Of a stretch of DNA of 64,000 nucleotides, positions 9,880 through 18,570 are shown one piece after another. The notes below the pieces were generated by a model. It was not told the origin of the DNA, did not search any database, and saw nothing but the letters and a program-made list of their open reading frames with translations. The translations under genes were made by a program, and so were the position numbers. Positions within the stretch are counted from its first letter, which is position 1. Every line of letters starts with the position of its first letter. Source of the stretch: Clostridiales bacterium (GTDB lineage: Bacteria; Bacillota; Clostridia; Lachnospirales; Lachnospiraceae); the NCBI GenBank assembly GCA_021204085.1, contig JAJPZY010000144.1, positions 1 through 64,000 on the forward strand. Direction: 5' to 3'.

Positions 9880-10386
9880 TTACTTATTTCTTCCGCAGCA
9901 CTTTTTGTACTTCTTTCCGCTGCCGCAGGGGCAAGGATCGTTGGGATAAATCTTCTCCGGTTTTACAACTGTTCCGGATTTTTTCTGTTCGATGTATAAC
10001 TCTTTTAACTTTTCCTCAGAGAAAATATCCTTCCACTGGGGAAGCTCATACAGCCAGTCCGCCCTGGCATCTACCATGTTCTTATATAACTTTTCTTTAT
10101 CAAACGCCAGGCTGACAACGGAATCTTCTGTCAGATCTTCCAGATCGTTCGGCTGAATCAGGCTCTCCTGAATACCGTCCAGAAAACCAACCATAGCCAT
10201 AACCTCCAGGTTATACTTTTCGGCAAGTTCCTTTACTGTTCCCTCCACAACCTCATCGGGATTCGTCAGAAGCTGTTCATAAACACCTTTTTCCATGAGA
10301 AAATAACGGTTCCAGAATTTCTGAAGCTCTCCCTTATCTGCTTTATCATTGTAGGCAACTCTCTGCCAATCCTGTAATAATCCCAT
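9880..10386 (-). CDS. SEC-C zinc-motif protein
   Basis: A 168-residue soluble protein ending in a textbook SEC-C motif, [21 protein letters not shown], the zinc-binding tail also found in SecA and YecA. The N-terminal 140 residues are helical and acidic and match no domain I can name. SEC-C tails bind zinc and can contact ribosomes or SecB, so a role in translation or targeting is possible. It has its own sigma-A promoter (10433-10461) and an AAGGTGG ribosome binding site, and lies just upstream of thrS. Confidence 0.85.
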   Translation of the reverse strand: MGLLQDWQRVAYNDKADKGELQKFWNRYFLMEKGVYEQLLTNPDEVVEGTVKELAEKYNLEVMAMVGFLDGIQESLIQPNDLEDLTEDSVVSLAFDKEKLYKNMVDARADWLYELPQWKDIFSEEKLKELYIEQKKSGTVVKPEKIYPNDPCPCGSGKKYKKCCGRNK

Positions 10387-10432
10387 CTTTATACCACCTT
10401 TTCAATTTAGTTCCGCCTTGGTTAACGGTGAC

Positions 10433-10461
10433 AGTATACATCACTTTATTATATTTTTCAA
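10433..10461 (-). promoter_or_regulatory. promoter of SEC-C gene
   Basis: TTGAAA (10456-10461) and TATACT (10433-10438) on the minus strand are separated by exactly 17 bp, about 47 bp upstream of the start codon. A strong sigma-A-like match; may also serve thrS by read-through. Confidence 0.75.
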
Positions 10462-10526
10462 ACTTTTTTATGATAATCTGCATTGTTCTGAATACTTTCT
10501 GCAAATCCGTCCATAATAAAAACAGT

Positions 10527-10560
10527 AAGACGGTTCCGAGGAACCCCCGAAAACCGTCTT
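10527..10560 (-). terminator. hairpin downstream of hpf, possible terminator
   Basis: AAGACGGTT (10527-10535) pairs perfectly with AACCGTCTT (10552-10560). On the minus strand the stem is followed by ACTGTTTTTATT, so it could end hpf transcription; on the plus strand it is followed only by TCTATT. Confidence 0.55.
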
Positions 10561-10587
10561 TCTATTAACTTATCCTCCCCTATGACA

Positions 10588-10627
10588 TCTCCGGAATCTT
10601 ACACAAAAGGTTCCGGAGACTTTTTTA
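10588..10627 (+). terminator. plus-strand intrinsic terminator without an obvious gene
   Basis: TCTCCGGAA (10588-10596) and TTCCGGAGA (10611-10619) form a perfect 9-bp stem followed by CTTTTTT on the plus strand. There is no plus-strand gene upstream, so it may end an unannotated small RNA transcribed from within 10390-10590, or an antisense transcript. The 326-nt gap 10387-10712 otherwise holds only the SEC-C promoter and the hairpin at 10527. Confidence 0.6.
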
Positions 10628-10712
10628 TATCATAGCAAAGACCTTGTTGTTGTAAAGTATTAAAGTATATAATTTCCTATGATATAAAAACACTCCGTGA
10701 GGATGCACCGCA

Positions 10713-11279
10713 TTATTCATATGTAGGCTGAATCAGTCCGTAACCACCGTTTTTACGCTTATAGATTACATTCACCTTACAATTCTCTTCCGCATTCTGG
10801 AAAACAAAGAAATCATGCCCTACCATCTCCATCTCCAGGACTGCATCCTCCGGGAACATCGGCTTGATGTCAAAACGCTTCACTCGCTTAATCTCCGCCG
10901 GAATATCTTCTTTATCTTCTTTTTCCGGTGCAGCAACGACATCTGCTATTTTTGAAGGAACCGTGCGGTTCGTCGGACGACCCGCATACTTCGCTGTCAG
11001 CTTTTCTTTGTATCTGCGGAGTTTACGCTCCATATTTTCTCCGGCGTCATGAATTACATTATACAGATCCATGCCGGACTCTTCTACACGGGTAAACGAA
11101 CCGGTGTCAGCCAGAGAGAACTCAGCCGTTTTTAAATTGCCCTCCACGCTGACCACAACAGTCAGCTCCGCCGTGTCAGATACATATTTTTCCAGCTTCT
11201 TTGCCGCTTTTTCCACGGAAGAACGGATGCTGTCTGTCACACCGATGTTGCTGCCTTTTCCTCTTACATTTACCTTCAT
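10713..11279 (-). CDS. hpf: ribosome hibernation promoting factor, long form
   Basis: A 188-residue long-form HPF that dimerises 70S ribosomes into inactive 100S particles in slow growth. The N-terminal S30AE domain (about 1-100) begins MKVNVRGKGSNIGVTDSIR and shows the basic helix REKLRRYKEKLT-like surface. A linker leads to the C-terminal dimerisation domain with KRFDIKPMFPEDAVLEMEMVGHDFFVFQN, the typical end region of long HPFs. GAAAGGAG precedes the ATG. In many clostridia secA follows hpf; here it does not. Confidence 0.96.
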   Translation of the reverse strand: MKVNVRGKGSNIGVTDSIRSSVEKAAKKLEKYVSDTAELTVVVSVEGNLKTAEFSLADTGSFTRVEESGMDLYNVIHDAGENMERKLRRYKEKLTAKYAGRPTNRTVPSKIADVVAAPEKEDKEDIPAEIKRVKRFDIKPMFPEDAVLEMEMVGHDFFVFQNAEENCKVNVIYKRKNGGYGLIQPTYE

Positions 11280-11363
11280 AGTGATTCTCCTTTCATAACC
11301 CGCTGTCCTGCCATACTATACCCTGCAGTCACGGGGAACTTTCCGTTATTCATTTTCCTGCAA

Positions 11364-11933
11364 CTATTCCTTTTTCTTTTTCACACTATAGCCAAATTTG
11401 CCGATCTTCTCTCCCAGTTCAAAATACTCGCCGTAAGAATAAGCGACAAGCCCCAGTTCATTCAGGTGCAGTTTATCTTTCTCATCAAGGTTCACCGGAT
11501 CCACGGATACTGCAGTAATCTCTGCCAGGAACATTACATGGCTTCCAAGTTCAATCTTCTGCGTCACCCTGCACTCCAGGCTCACCGGACTCTCGGCAAT
11601 TCCCGGCGCTGCAACTGTCTTCGACGGGCTGGGAGTCAGATGCATTTTCGCAAACTTATCTACATCCCGGCCGGACTTCACTCCGCAATAATCTGTAGCA
11701 TACGTCAGGTCCTTTGTAATCAGGTTTACCACAAACTCGCCGGTCTCGCAGATAATATCATAAGAATACCGCTCTTTTCGAACAGAAATCGAAAGCATCG
11801 CCGGATCAGAGCAGATTGTGCCTGCCCAGGCAATCGTAACAATATTCGGTTTTTCTCCGGGGCGCTGGCAGCTCACCATCACTGCCGGAACAGGATAAAG
11901 CATATTTCCGGGTTTCCAATGCTCTCTTGCCAT
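11364..11933 (-). CDS. flavin reductase-like domain protein
   Basis: A 189-residue FMN-binding split-barrel protein of the flavin reductase-like (DIM6/NTAB) family. Seen: N-terminal YPVPAVMVSCQRPGEKPNIVT, the FMN-contact segment AGTICSDPAMLSISVRKERY, and the conserved FVVNLITKDL. Such proteins bind FMN and often act as NAD(P)H:flavin oxidoreductases or electron carriers; the substrate is not known. Two ATGs are two codons apart; AGAGAGG spaced 7 nt favours the second (11933). It starts 18 nt after the pyrophosphatase gene and is probably cotranscribed with it. Confidence 0.88.
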   Translation of the reverse strand: MAREHWKPGNMLYPVPAVMVSCQRPGEKPNIVTIAWAGTICSDPAMLSISVRKERYSYDIICETGEFVVNLITKDLTYATDYCGVKSGRDVDKFAKMHLTPSPSKTVAAPGIAESPVSLECRVTQKIELGSHVMFLAEITAVSVDPVNLDEKDKLHLNELGLVAYSYGEYFELGEKIGKFGYSVKKKKE

Positions 11934-11951
11934 ATTCATTCCTCTCTTACC

Positions 11952-13610
11952 TTACTGATCCTGCTGCGCAGTCATAAGTGCCGGGATCAACTGTTTCTTT
12001 CTGGAAACGACCCCTTTCAGAATATGGTAATCACCTGTCTTCTGCTCCTCATAGGCCTTCTCGACTAATGCATCCGCATTCTCGCCGTCACAAATCAGAT
12101 ACGTCGTCTCATCAATGATATTTGTCAGCATAAGAAATACCATGGAAATCTGCTTATCTTTCAATACCTGCGGCAGATACGGGAGCAAAATCTCTTTTAC
12201 CTGTTCCAGTTCTTCCTGAGTCATTGCACTGACCTGACCAACACCAAAATCCACGTCGCCCTGGCTAAACACCTTGAAATCCTGATAACAGATTTCCGCC
12301 GGCGTTTTATTTCCGAAATCACTGCCCGCCTGGAACATGGCTTTCGCATGATCTTCCGTATGAATCCCCGCGATCTGTGCCAACGCCTCCGCAGCAAACC
12401 GATCCGCAGCAGTACAGGTCGGAGAACGATATAAAAGTGTATCTGAAAGAATTGCCGAACAGAGAAGGCCGGCAATCTGCGGCGGAATCTCTATCCCCTG
12501 CTCCTGGAACATCTGATATACAATAGTACCGGTACACCCTACCGGCTGGTTTCTGAAAAATACAGGCGAAATCGTCTCCAGACTTCCGATCCGGTGGTGA
12601 TCAATAATCTCCAGAATATCTGCACCGTCAATGCCGTCCGGTGCCTGAGACTTCTCATTGTGATCCACCAGAATCAGCTGCTTTTTTTTCATATTCAGGA
12701 GATTTCGTCTGGAAATCATACCCACATACTTGCTGTTCTGATCCAAAATCGGGAAATACCGATGTCTTTCTTTTGACATAATATCACGAACACCGATCAC
12801 CAGCTCCTCGGTCTCAAAGGTAACCAGACTGTGCCGATGCATAAAATGCGCAAGAGGCATACTCTGGTTGATCAGGCGCGCCGTCATGTAGGTATCATAC
12901 GGGGTCGTAATCAGCGTACACCCCTGTTTTTCAGCCATCCGAATGATTGTTTTGGAAATCTTCGGTTCTCCGGCGATAATCATACAGCCTGCCCCGGCCT
13001 CAATCGCACAAACCTGCGCTTCGTAACGGTTGCCCATGATCACCAGATCATGCTCATCTATATATTCCTCCATGATCTCCGGGTTTGCCGAGCCGATCAG
13101 AACCTTCCCGGCCGTAAAGCTTGCATTCTCATCTCCGCATAACAACTCACCGTCCAGAGTGTCAAGAATATTTTTATATGGCGTCTGAGCTCTGGAAAGA
13201 ATCTGATTATCATAAACGTCCATATAAGTCGTCGTAATATCCTGCGTCGTGATAAGGCCGATCATATAGCCCTCTTCATCGGTAATAGCAAGCGTCGGGA
13301 CATTCTGATCGCGCATCATATCCCAGGCTCGTTTCAGAGAAGTATCTTCACTGACTCCCGGCGTCCGGCGGATCTCAATATCTTTCACCTGCGCACCAAC
13401 ATCCGTTATCAGTGCGGGTTCATTTATACCAAATCTGTTCAGAACATACTTTGTTTCTTCATTTAATTCACCTGCCCGCTTCGGCTCAAATCCTGCGCTT
13501 TCAGAAATCTGATTCTTTAAATACGCATAAGCGATGGCAGAACAAATCGAGTCTGTGTCGGGATTCTTATGACCGACTACCCAGACTTTCCTACTCTCCT
13601 CTAACCCCAT
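11952..13610 (-). CDS. ppaC: manganese-dependent inorganic pyrophosphatase with CBS and DRTGG domains
   Basis: Family II pyrophosphatase, 552 residues, much longer than the plain 310-residue enzyme because a regulatory block is inserted. DHH domain pieces: VVGHKNPDTDSICSA (residues 11-25), ILVDHNE and EIIDHHRIG (about 330-350), SAILSDTLLYRSPT. The DHHA2 domain ends with the substrate motif SRKKQLIP. Between them lie CBS1 (about 70-125), DRTGG (about 130-245) and CBS2 (about 250-305). In characterised CBS-pyrophosphatases adenine nucleotides bound to this block inhibit or activate PPi hydrolysis. GAGAGG stands upstream of the ATG. Confidence 0.95.
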   Translation of the reverse strand: MGLEESRKVWVVGHKNPDTDSICSAIAYAYLKNQISESAGFEPKRAGELNEETKYVLNRFGINEPALITDVGAQVKDIEIRRTPGVSEDTSLKRAWDMMRDQNVPTLAITDEEGYMIGLITTQDITTTYMDVYDNQILSRAQTPYKNILDTLDGELLCGDENASFTAGKVLIGSANPEIMEEYIDEHDLVIMGNRYEAQVCAIEAGAGCMIIAGEPKISKTIIRMAEKQGCTLITTPYDTYMTARLINQSMPLAHFMHRHSLVTFETEELVIGVRDIMSKERHRYFPILDQNSKYVGMISRRNLLNMKKKQLILVDHNEKSQAPDGIDGADILEIIDHHRIGSLETISPVFFRNQPVGCTGTIVYQMFQEQGIEIPPQIAGLLCSAILSDTLLYRSPTCTAADRFAAEALAQIAGIHTEDHAKAMFQAGSDFGNKTPAEICYQDFKVFSQGDVDFGVGQVSAMTQEELEQVKEILLPYLPQVLKDKQISMVFLMLTNIIDETTYLICDGENADALVEKAYEEQKTGDYHILKGVVSRKKQLIPALMTAQQDQ

Positions 13611-13649
13611 ACAATGGTTCCTCTCTTATCTCAAAAGTTGACAATTATA

Positions 13650-14495
13650 TCAAAATCTTATATTCATCATATAACATACAAAAAACGCCACTAATCCAAG
13701 AAAGCTTAAGAAACTGAAAAACGAGAAAAACTTCAGGCCTTTGAAAGATTTATTAATCTTCATCACACTCTTGTCATCCAGCTCCAACTCTCCCAGCTTT
13801 ACTTCAAGATCTATCACCAGACTTTTCATATTGCGGTAACACTGTACATTCTCTGTGTGAATCTTTTCCATAATGTCCGCACGGAGACTCTCAGACTTTT
13901 CATTAATCTCTTCCAGGGATACTCTCTGCTCTTCCAGTTTCTCCAGCATCGCCCTGATCTCATCCATCTGCTGCAAAGACTCCTTGATCTCGCCAATCAT
14001 CTGATCCGCGGATTCTTTTATTCCGCCAATCTGATCTGAAGCTTCTTTAATGTCGCTAATTGGCTGCACTGCAGCTGAGATCTCCTGAAGGCAGTCGTTC
14101 GTCCCCTTCAACTCTTCAATCTGATTTTTCGTGCTTTCTTCCAGCTGTCTGACCTGGCGATCCGTCTTGAACTCCAGCTGCTCCATCTGCTGTTCCAGAG
14201 TACTGATCATCTCCTGAATCTGGATGGTCACCCCCGTGATCAGCTGATCAATATCCTCTCTTTTGGAATCTATATTCTGCTCCACTTCTGTAGTCTCCTT
14301 TTTCATGGTATCGATCTGGTTTTCTAACTGAATGATTCTCTCTCGCGCAGCATCCAACTGCTCGTTAAAGAGGATATTCTTTTTTTTCAGATCGTTCTTC
14401 TGATGGTGTGACGCCACGCCTTTTTCTTCATTTTTCTGTCTGGCAGAATGCGCCTCGCCTCCAAACATTGCCTGCAGGCCGCTGATCAAATCCAT
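13650..14495 (-). CDS. coiled-coil, C-terminally membrane-anchored protein, unknown function
   Basis: A 281-residue protein, not recognised. Residues 1-40 are polar. About 45-230 are nearly continuous heptad-rich helix (for example QEMISTLEQQMEQLEFKTDRQVRQLEES). A repeated DQIGGIKESADQMIGEIKES stretch in the middle recalls chemoreceptor-like coiled coils. One hydrophobic segment at the extreme C-terminus (FFSFFSFLSFLGLVAFFVCYMM) is followed only by NIRF. This suggests a tail-anchored cytoplasmic rod. GGGGAGG precedes the ATG. It lies 39 nt upstream of ppaC and 51 nt downstream of the PucR-type regulator. No domain assignment is possible. Confidence 0.8.
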   Translation of the reverse strand: MDLISGLQAMFGGEAHSARQKNEEKGVASHHQKNDLKKKNILFNEQLDAARERIIQLENQIDTMKKETTEVEQNIDSKREDIDQLITGVTIQIQEMISTLEQQMEQLEFKTDRQVRQLEESTKNQIEELKGTNDCLQEISAAVQPISDIKEASDQIGGIKESADQMIGEIKESLQQMDEIRAMLEKLEEQRVSLEEINEKSESLRADIMEKIHTENVQCYRNMKSLVIDLEVKLGELELDDKSVMKINKSFKGLKFFSFFSFLSFLGLVAFFVCYMMNIRF

Positions 14496-14546
14496 TTTAA
14501 TTCCTCCCCTGTGACTAAGATTACTTTAAGTATAGCATCTATCCTC

Positions 14547-15638
14547 TTATTTGACAACGTTTAACTCGTTCAGATGCGTGCGAACCATCATCGCTATCTT
14601 AAAGAGCATTGCATCTTCAAAAGTGCGTATGTCAAGCCCAAGCTTTTTTTCAATCCGTTCCAGACGGTAAACCAGCGTATTCCTGTGTATATACAGCTGG
14701 CGGGCAGTCTCTGAAATATTCAGATTGTTGTCAAAAAGTTTGTTGATGGTCATCAATGTCTCTTCATCAAGATCCAAATCCATATTTTCCCCAAGCACTT
14801 CCTTTAAAAACATCTCGCAAAGGTCAGCCGGCAGCTTATAGATCAGTCTGCCGATACCCAGCTGCTGATAATAAAAAGCACGCTCGGTTCCATAATATAC
14901 AATACCGATATCCAGGGCTGTGCAGGCATGTCTGTATGCACGCTGCATCTGTTCGAAAGAGTTGACGGGATCTCCGTATCCTACCCATACATTAATCATC
15001 GCTTCCATCTGCATATTATCCACGATCACTCGTGCATATTGCTCATAATTTTCATTTGGAATATCCGAGACGCTTTTGATCAGAACCGTACGGTTTCCGT
15101 CCATCTCAACCATAAAATCCTGATAACTGCTCACAAACAGATTTTTTAATGTTTCAAGAAGTACCGAATCCGCCTCATTTTTATAATAAATCACGTAAAG
15201 CACATATCTCCCGGACTTCAGTTGAAGCTGATGGCATTTCTCTGAAATCTTTTCCGTCGGAATCTCACCATTGATAATCTGACGTAAAACATTAATTCTG
15301 TTTTCCGGCTCTCGCATGGAGAGGAATGTATCCCGCACATGGCACAACGCCATCTTTCCGATCACATAAGACTGATCCGCCTCTGATCCTCTGCTGCACA
15401 ACAGCACATACTCCGTCTCTCCCTGAAGGTCAACGCGAAAATAAATCCATCCCTGCTGAACCTGTGTCTCTGCCAGCGAATGCGCAAACTGCCTGATCGA
15501 TTGCGAAAATCCGGCCGCCTCCTCCGTACCCGCAACAAATTCTCCTTCCACAGAAAAAAGAAGATACTCCCGTTTGGAAGCCTCCTTCATTTCGTTCAAA
15601 ACTCTCCCCAGCTTTTTTTTCGATACCATCTGATCCAT
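14547..15638 (-). CDS. PucR/CdaR-family transcriptional regulator
   Basis: A 363-residue regulator. The C-terminal 65 residues match the PucR/CdaR helix-turn-helix: LFDNNLNISETARQLYIHRNTLVYRLERIEKKLGLDIRTFEDAMLFKIA. The N-terminal 280 residues are a mixed alpha/beta sensory part without a named ligand site. Family members usually activate genes for use of sugars or other carbon and nitrogen sources. The track starts at a TTG three codons earlier, inside the Shine-Dalgarno spacing; the ATG at 15638, with AGGAGG 12 nt upstream, is chosen. It lies directly downstream of the sugar-ABC ATPase gene and may control sugar uptake. Confidence 0.88.
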   Translation of the reverse strand: MDQMVSKKKLGRVLNEMKEASKREYLLFSVEGEFVAGTEEAAGFSQSIRQFAHSLAETQVQQGWIYFRVDLQGETEYVLLCSRGSEADQSYVIGKMALCHVRDTFLSMREPENRINVLRQIINGEIPTEKISEKCHQLQLKSGRYVLYVIYYKNEADSVLLETLKNLFVSSYQDFMVEMDGNRTVLIKSVSDIPNENYEQYARVIVDNMQMEAMINVWVGYGDPVNSFEQMQRAYRHACTALDIGIVYYGTERAFYYQQLGIGRLIYKLPADLCEMFLKEVLGENMDLDLDEETLMTINKLFDNNLNISETARQLYIHRNTLVYRLERIEKKLGLDIRTFEDAMLFKIAMMVRTHLNELNVVK

Positions 15639-15698
15639 AAACAACAAACTCCTCCTGGATATTCCGGCTTTTGCAATATATTATAAGGACTATAACGG

Positions 15699-15728
15699 AA
15701 AAAACTGGGTACGGAGACCGTACCCAGT
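15699..15728 (-). terminator. terminator of the sugar ABC ATPase gene
   Basis: ACTGGGTACGG (15704-15714) and CCGTACCCAGT (15718-15728) form a perfect 11-bp stem with a 3-nt loop. On the minus strand it is followed by TTTTTT. It separates the ATPase from the PucR-type regulator gene. Confidence 0.9.
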
Positions 15729-15745
15729 CTAACAATCAAATGTTT

Positions 15746-16858
15746 TTAGTGGCAAATCGCCTGCTCAGTCTCTTTATCAAAGAGATGACCCTTGTTAACA
15801 TCAAACGCAACCTGTACGTGATCACCATAACGAGCCGGTGTGCTGGCGTCTACTTTGGATGTCATCGTAACACCATTGGATGTAAAGTAAAGCAATACTT
15901 CGGAGCCAAGGAGCTCATATCCGGTAACCTCTGCGGAAACCTGATAATCTTTATTCTGCTCAACGAATGCCGGGAAATCATCCATGTCATCCGGACGAAT
16001 ACCAAAGACAACTGTCTTTCCGTCATATCCGCCGGCCTTCAGAGCCTTTGCCTTGTTCTCCGGCATCACATATGTAACACCATTCGCTGTGATGGTAACC
16101 TTATCTCCGCTGACTTTTACAACAGCATCCATAAAGTTCATCTGAGGAGATCCGATAAATCCGGCAACGAAAAGGTTGTCCGGCTCATCATACAGTTTCT
16201 TCGGAGAATCTACCTGCATGATAACGCCATCCTTCAGAACAACGATTCTGGTTCCCAGTGTCATAGCCTCTGTCTGGTCATGTGTTACATAAATAATGGT
16301 AGCGCCCAGTCTCTGATGCAGTGCGGAGATCTCAGTACGCATCTGAACTCTCAGCTTAGCATCCAGGTTGGACAGCGGCTCATCCATAAGGAATACCTTC
16401 GGCTCACGAACGATAGCACGACCCATCGCTACACGCTGTCTCTGACCACCGGAAAGAGCCTTCGGCTTACGGTCTAACAGTTTCTCCAGATCAAGGATCT
16501 TAGCTGCTGCCATAACTTTCTTATCAATCTCATCCTTCGGCATCTTTCTCAGTTTAAGTGCAAACCCCATGTTGTCAGCAACTGTCATATGCGGATATAA
16601 TGCATAGCTCTGGAAAACCATCGCGATGTCTCTGTCCTTCGGCTCAACATCGTTCATACGCTTTCCGTCAATATAAAAATCACCCTCTGAAATTTCTTCC
16701 AGTCCGGCGATCATACGAAGTGTTGTTGACTTACCACATCCGGAAGGACCTACAAAGATGATAAACTCTTTGTCTGCTACTTCGAGGTTGAAATCTTTTA
16801 CCGCCTCAAATCCATTCGGATATCTTTTGTAGATGTGCTGCAATGATAATTGTGCCAT
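15746..16858 (-). CDS. ugpC: sugar ABC transporter ATP-binding protein (MsmK/UgpC type)
   Basis: Cytoplasmic ATPase that powers CUT1-type sugar importers; 370 residues. Walker [18 protein letters not shown]-loop [13 protein letters not shown], signature [15 protein letters not shown], Walker [17 protein letters not shown] and switch His in [12 protein letters not shown] are intact. A C-terminal regulatory OB/TOBE region of about 130 residues follows, as in MsmK/UgpC/MalK. The track start lies 21 codons too early; GGAGGGTAACAGA before the ATG at 16858 sets the start. No permease or binding protein is adjacent, so it may serve distant importers such as the one at 53.9-57.1 kb. It has its own promoter and terminator. 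Confidence 0.95.
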   Translation of the reverse strand: MAQLSLQHIYKRYPNGFEAVKDFNLEVADKEFIIFVGPSGCGKSTTLRMIAGLEEISEGDFYIDGKRMNDVEPKDRDIAMVFQSYALYPHMTVADNMGFALKLRKMPKDEIDKKVMAAAKILDLEKLLDRKPKALSGGQRQRVAMGRAIVREPKVFLMDEPLSNLDAKLRVQMRTEISALHQRLGATIIYVTHDQTEAMTLGTRIVVLKDGVIMQVDSPKKLYDEPDNLFVAGFIGSPQMNFMDAVVKVSGDKVTITANGVTYVMPENKAKALKAGGYDGKTVVFGIRPDDMDDFPAFVEQNKDYQVSAEVTGYELLGSEVLLYFTSNGVTMTSKVDASTPARYGDHVQVAFDVNKGHLFDKETEQAICH

Positions 16859-16911
16859 TTCTGTTACCCTCCATATTTTCTTCTTAACAGTTCGATTTCT
16901 ATCATGAGAGT

Positions 16912-16940
16912 ATTTTATCAAATAATTTATAAAATGTCAT
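16912..16940 (-). promoter_or_regulatory. promoter of the sugar ABC ATPase gene
   Basis: On the minus strand ATGACA (16935-16940) and TAAAAT (16912-16917) are 17 bp apart, each with five of six consensus bases, 53 bp before the ATPase start codon. Confidence 0.75.
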
Positions 16941-17061
16941 TAGGAATTTTTACAAAATTACCATCCCATCCTTGGCATTTATGCCATCAGAAAAATTTTT
17001 TTCGGATTTTTTTATGTATTTCGACGGCTCTTTTCGCGAATTTTGGTAAATGTGACGGTTT

Positions 17062-17496
17062 TTACTGTTTTCCGGTACTTCCGAAACCTCCCCGACTGTC
17101 ATTATTTAAAAATTGCACTTCATCAAATACAATTTTCGGCTGATTTTCAAAAATCCGAAATTGACAGATCCGGTCATTTTCATGAATTACCGTATCTCTG
17201 GTGGCGTATACCGGCATACGCCACATATCTTCATCACCGCAGTAGGAACAATCAATAATGCCGCAGCTGTTTGTCTGCAGGATACCGTAATTTTTAAATG
17301 TGGAACTTCTGGGAACCAGGTGCGCCTCATACCCTTTCGGCAGCTCCATGGCGATGCCAAGCGGAATCAGGCGAAATTCACCCGCTTTTAATTCCACGGT
17401 TTCGCTGGCGCGAAGGTCGATCCAGTCGGATTTCCCGTCAATGTACTCCAGGCGTTTTATTTTGTCCGAAAAATAACGGATGCGGATTTTCTGCAT
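17062..17496 (-). CDS. dut: dUTP diphosphatase (dUTPase)-like
   Basis: A 144-residue trimeric-type dUTPase homologue, which hydrolyses dUTP to dUMP and PPi. The five family motifs can be traced: DLRASETVELKAGE (1), VPRSS (2), GIIDCSYCGDEDMWRMPVYA (3, containing the catalytic Asp position), ICQFRI (4) and the P-loop-like RGGFGSTG (5) near the C-terminus. Motif 1 and motif 3 deviate slightly from the best-known enzymes (an inserted CSYCGDE), which is seen in clostridial versions. GAGGAGGG precedes the start. It lies 24 nt downstream of gpsA. Confidence 0.9.
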   Translation of the reverse strand: MQKIRIRYFSDKIKRLEYIDGKSDWIDLRASETVELKAGEFRLIPLGIAMELPKGYEAHLVPRSSTFKNYGILQTNSCGIIDCSYCGDEDMWRMPVYATRDTVIHENDRICQFRIFENQPKIVFDEVQFLNNDSRGGFGSTGKQ

Positions 17497-17520
17497 GATA
17501 TTTTGCCCTCCTCTTGATGT

Positions 17521-18528
17521 TTACCAGATAAGATCTTCACTCTCTGTCTTTCGTTCCCGCAGCATCAGTTCCTCGACCGCATCTTTCGCCGGCTGCCCCT
17601 CAAACAGCACCCGGTTCACCTGTTTGACGATCGGCATATCCACATGATATTTTTCAGCAAGCGCAATGGCGGCTTTTGCGGAATATACGCCCTCGACTAC
17701 CATTTTTACTTCATCCATCGCCTCCTGCATGGTATAGCCCTGCCCAATCAGCATACCGGCTTTACGATTCCGGCTATGTCGGCTTGCGCAGGTTACGATC
17801 AGATCGCCGATGCCGGAAAGTCCGTTCAGGGTCTCAGCTTTCGCTCCCATTGCGATCGCCAGACGGCTGATTTCGGCGATTCCGCGCGTAATCAGCGCCG
17901 CCTTTGTATTGTCGCCAAAGCCCAGGCCATCCGCCATACCCGCAGCCAATGCAATGACATTTTTCAGGGAACTCCCCAACTCTATGCCCAGCATGTCCGG
18001 GCTGGTGTAGACACGGAAAACTTCATTCATAAAATATGACTGTACCCGTTCCGCTACCGCTTTCGACTTTGCTCCGGCTACTACAGTGGTCGGAAGTTCT
18101 CTTCCCACTTCTTCCGCATGACTTGGACCGGAAAGCACCGCCACCTCAGCCTGCGGAATCTCTTCCTCCACAATATCCGTCTGAATCATCAGCGTACTTT
18201 CCTCAATTCCTTTTGAAACTACGACAATCAGCTGACCTTCACGTACAAAATGAGCCATATTGCGGGCAGTACTTCGAATATAAGGGGACGGCACTGCCAT
18301 GACAACCAGATCCCCGATTTTCGCGGTTTTTTCAATATCCGTTGTGAAATGAACAGAATCCGGGATTTTTACACCCGGAAGCTTGTCTCTGTGCTCCCTT
18401 TCTTCAGAAAGCATCTTTACTTCTTCTTCCAGAATTGACCAGACAGTTACCTCATGTCCGTTATGTGCCAGGACTACAGATAACGCTGTGCCCCAGCTTC
18501 CCGCTCCTATGATACCAACCTGTGCCAT
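17521..18528 (-). CDS. gpsA: glycerol-3-phosphate dehydrogenase [NAD(P)+]
   Basis: Makes sn-glycerol 3-phosphate from dihydroxyacetone phosphate for phospholipid synthesis. 335 residues. The Rossmann fold GIIGAGSWGTALSVVLAHNGH is at the N-terminus, followed by VVSKGIE and SGPSHAEEVGRELPT, the catalytic Lys in LGSSLKNVIALAAGMADGLGFG, and the C-terminal helix bundle with GLSGIGDLIVTCAS. It forms an operon with plsY (42 nt upstream), so the two consecutive steps of acyl-glycerol-phosphate formation are coded together; der lies further upstream. Confidence 0.97.
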   Translation of the reverse strand: MAQVGIIGAGSWGTALSVVLAHNGHEVTVWSILEEEVKMLSEEREHRDKLPGVKIPDSVHFTTDIEKTAKIGDLVVMAVPSPYIRSTARNMAHFVREGQLIVVVSKGIEESTLMIQTDIVEEEIPQAEVAVLSGPSHAEEVGRELPTTVVAGAKSKAVAERVQSYFMNEVFRVYTSPDMLGIELGSSLKNVIALAAGMADGLGFGDNTKAALITRGIAEISRLAIAMGAKAETLNGLSGIGDLIVTCASRHSRNRKAGMLIGQGYTMQEAMDEVKMVVEGVYSAKAAIALAEKYHVDMPIVKQVNRVLFEGQPAKDAVEELMLRERKTESEDLIW

Positions 18529-18570
18529 ATCTTCGCCTCGCCTTCAATATATACAGTGATTTTCCTGTGA

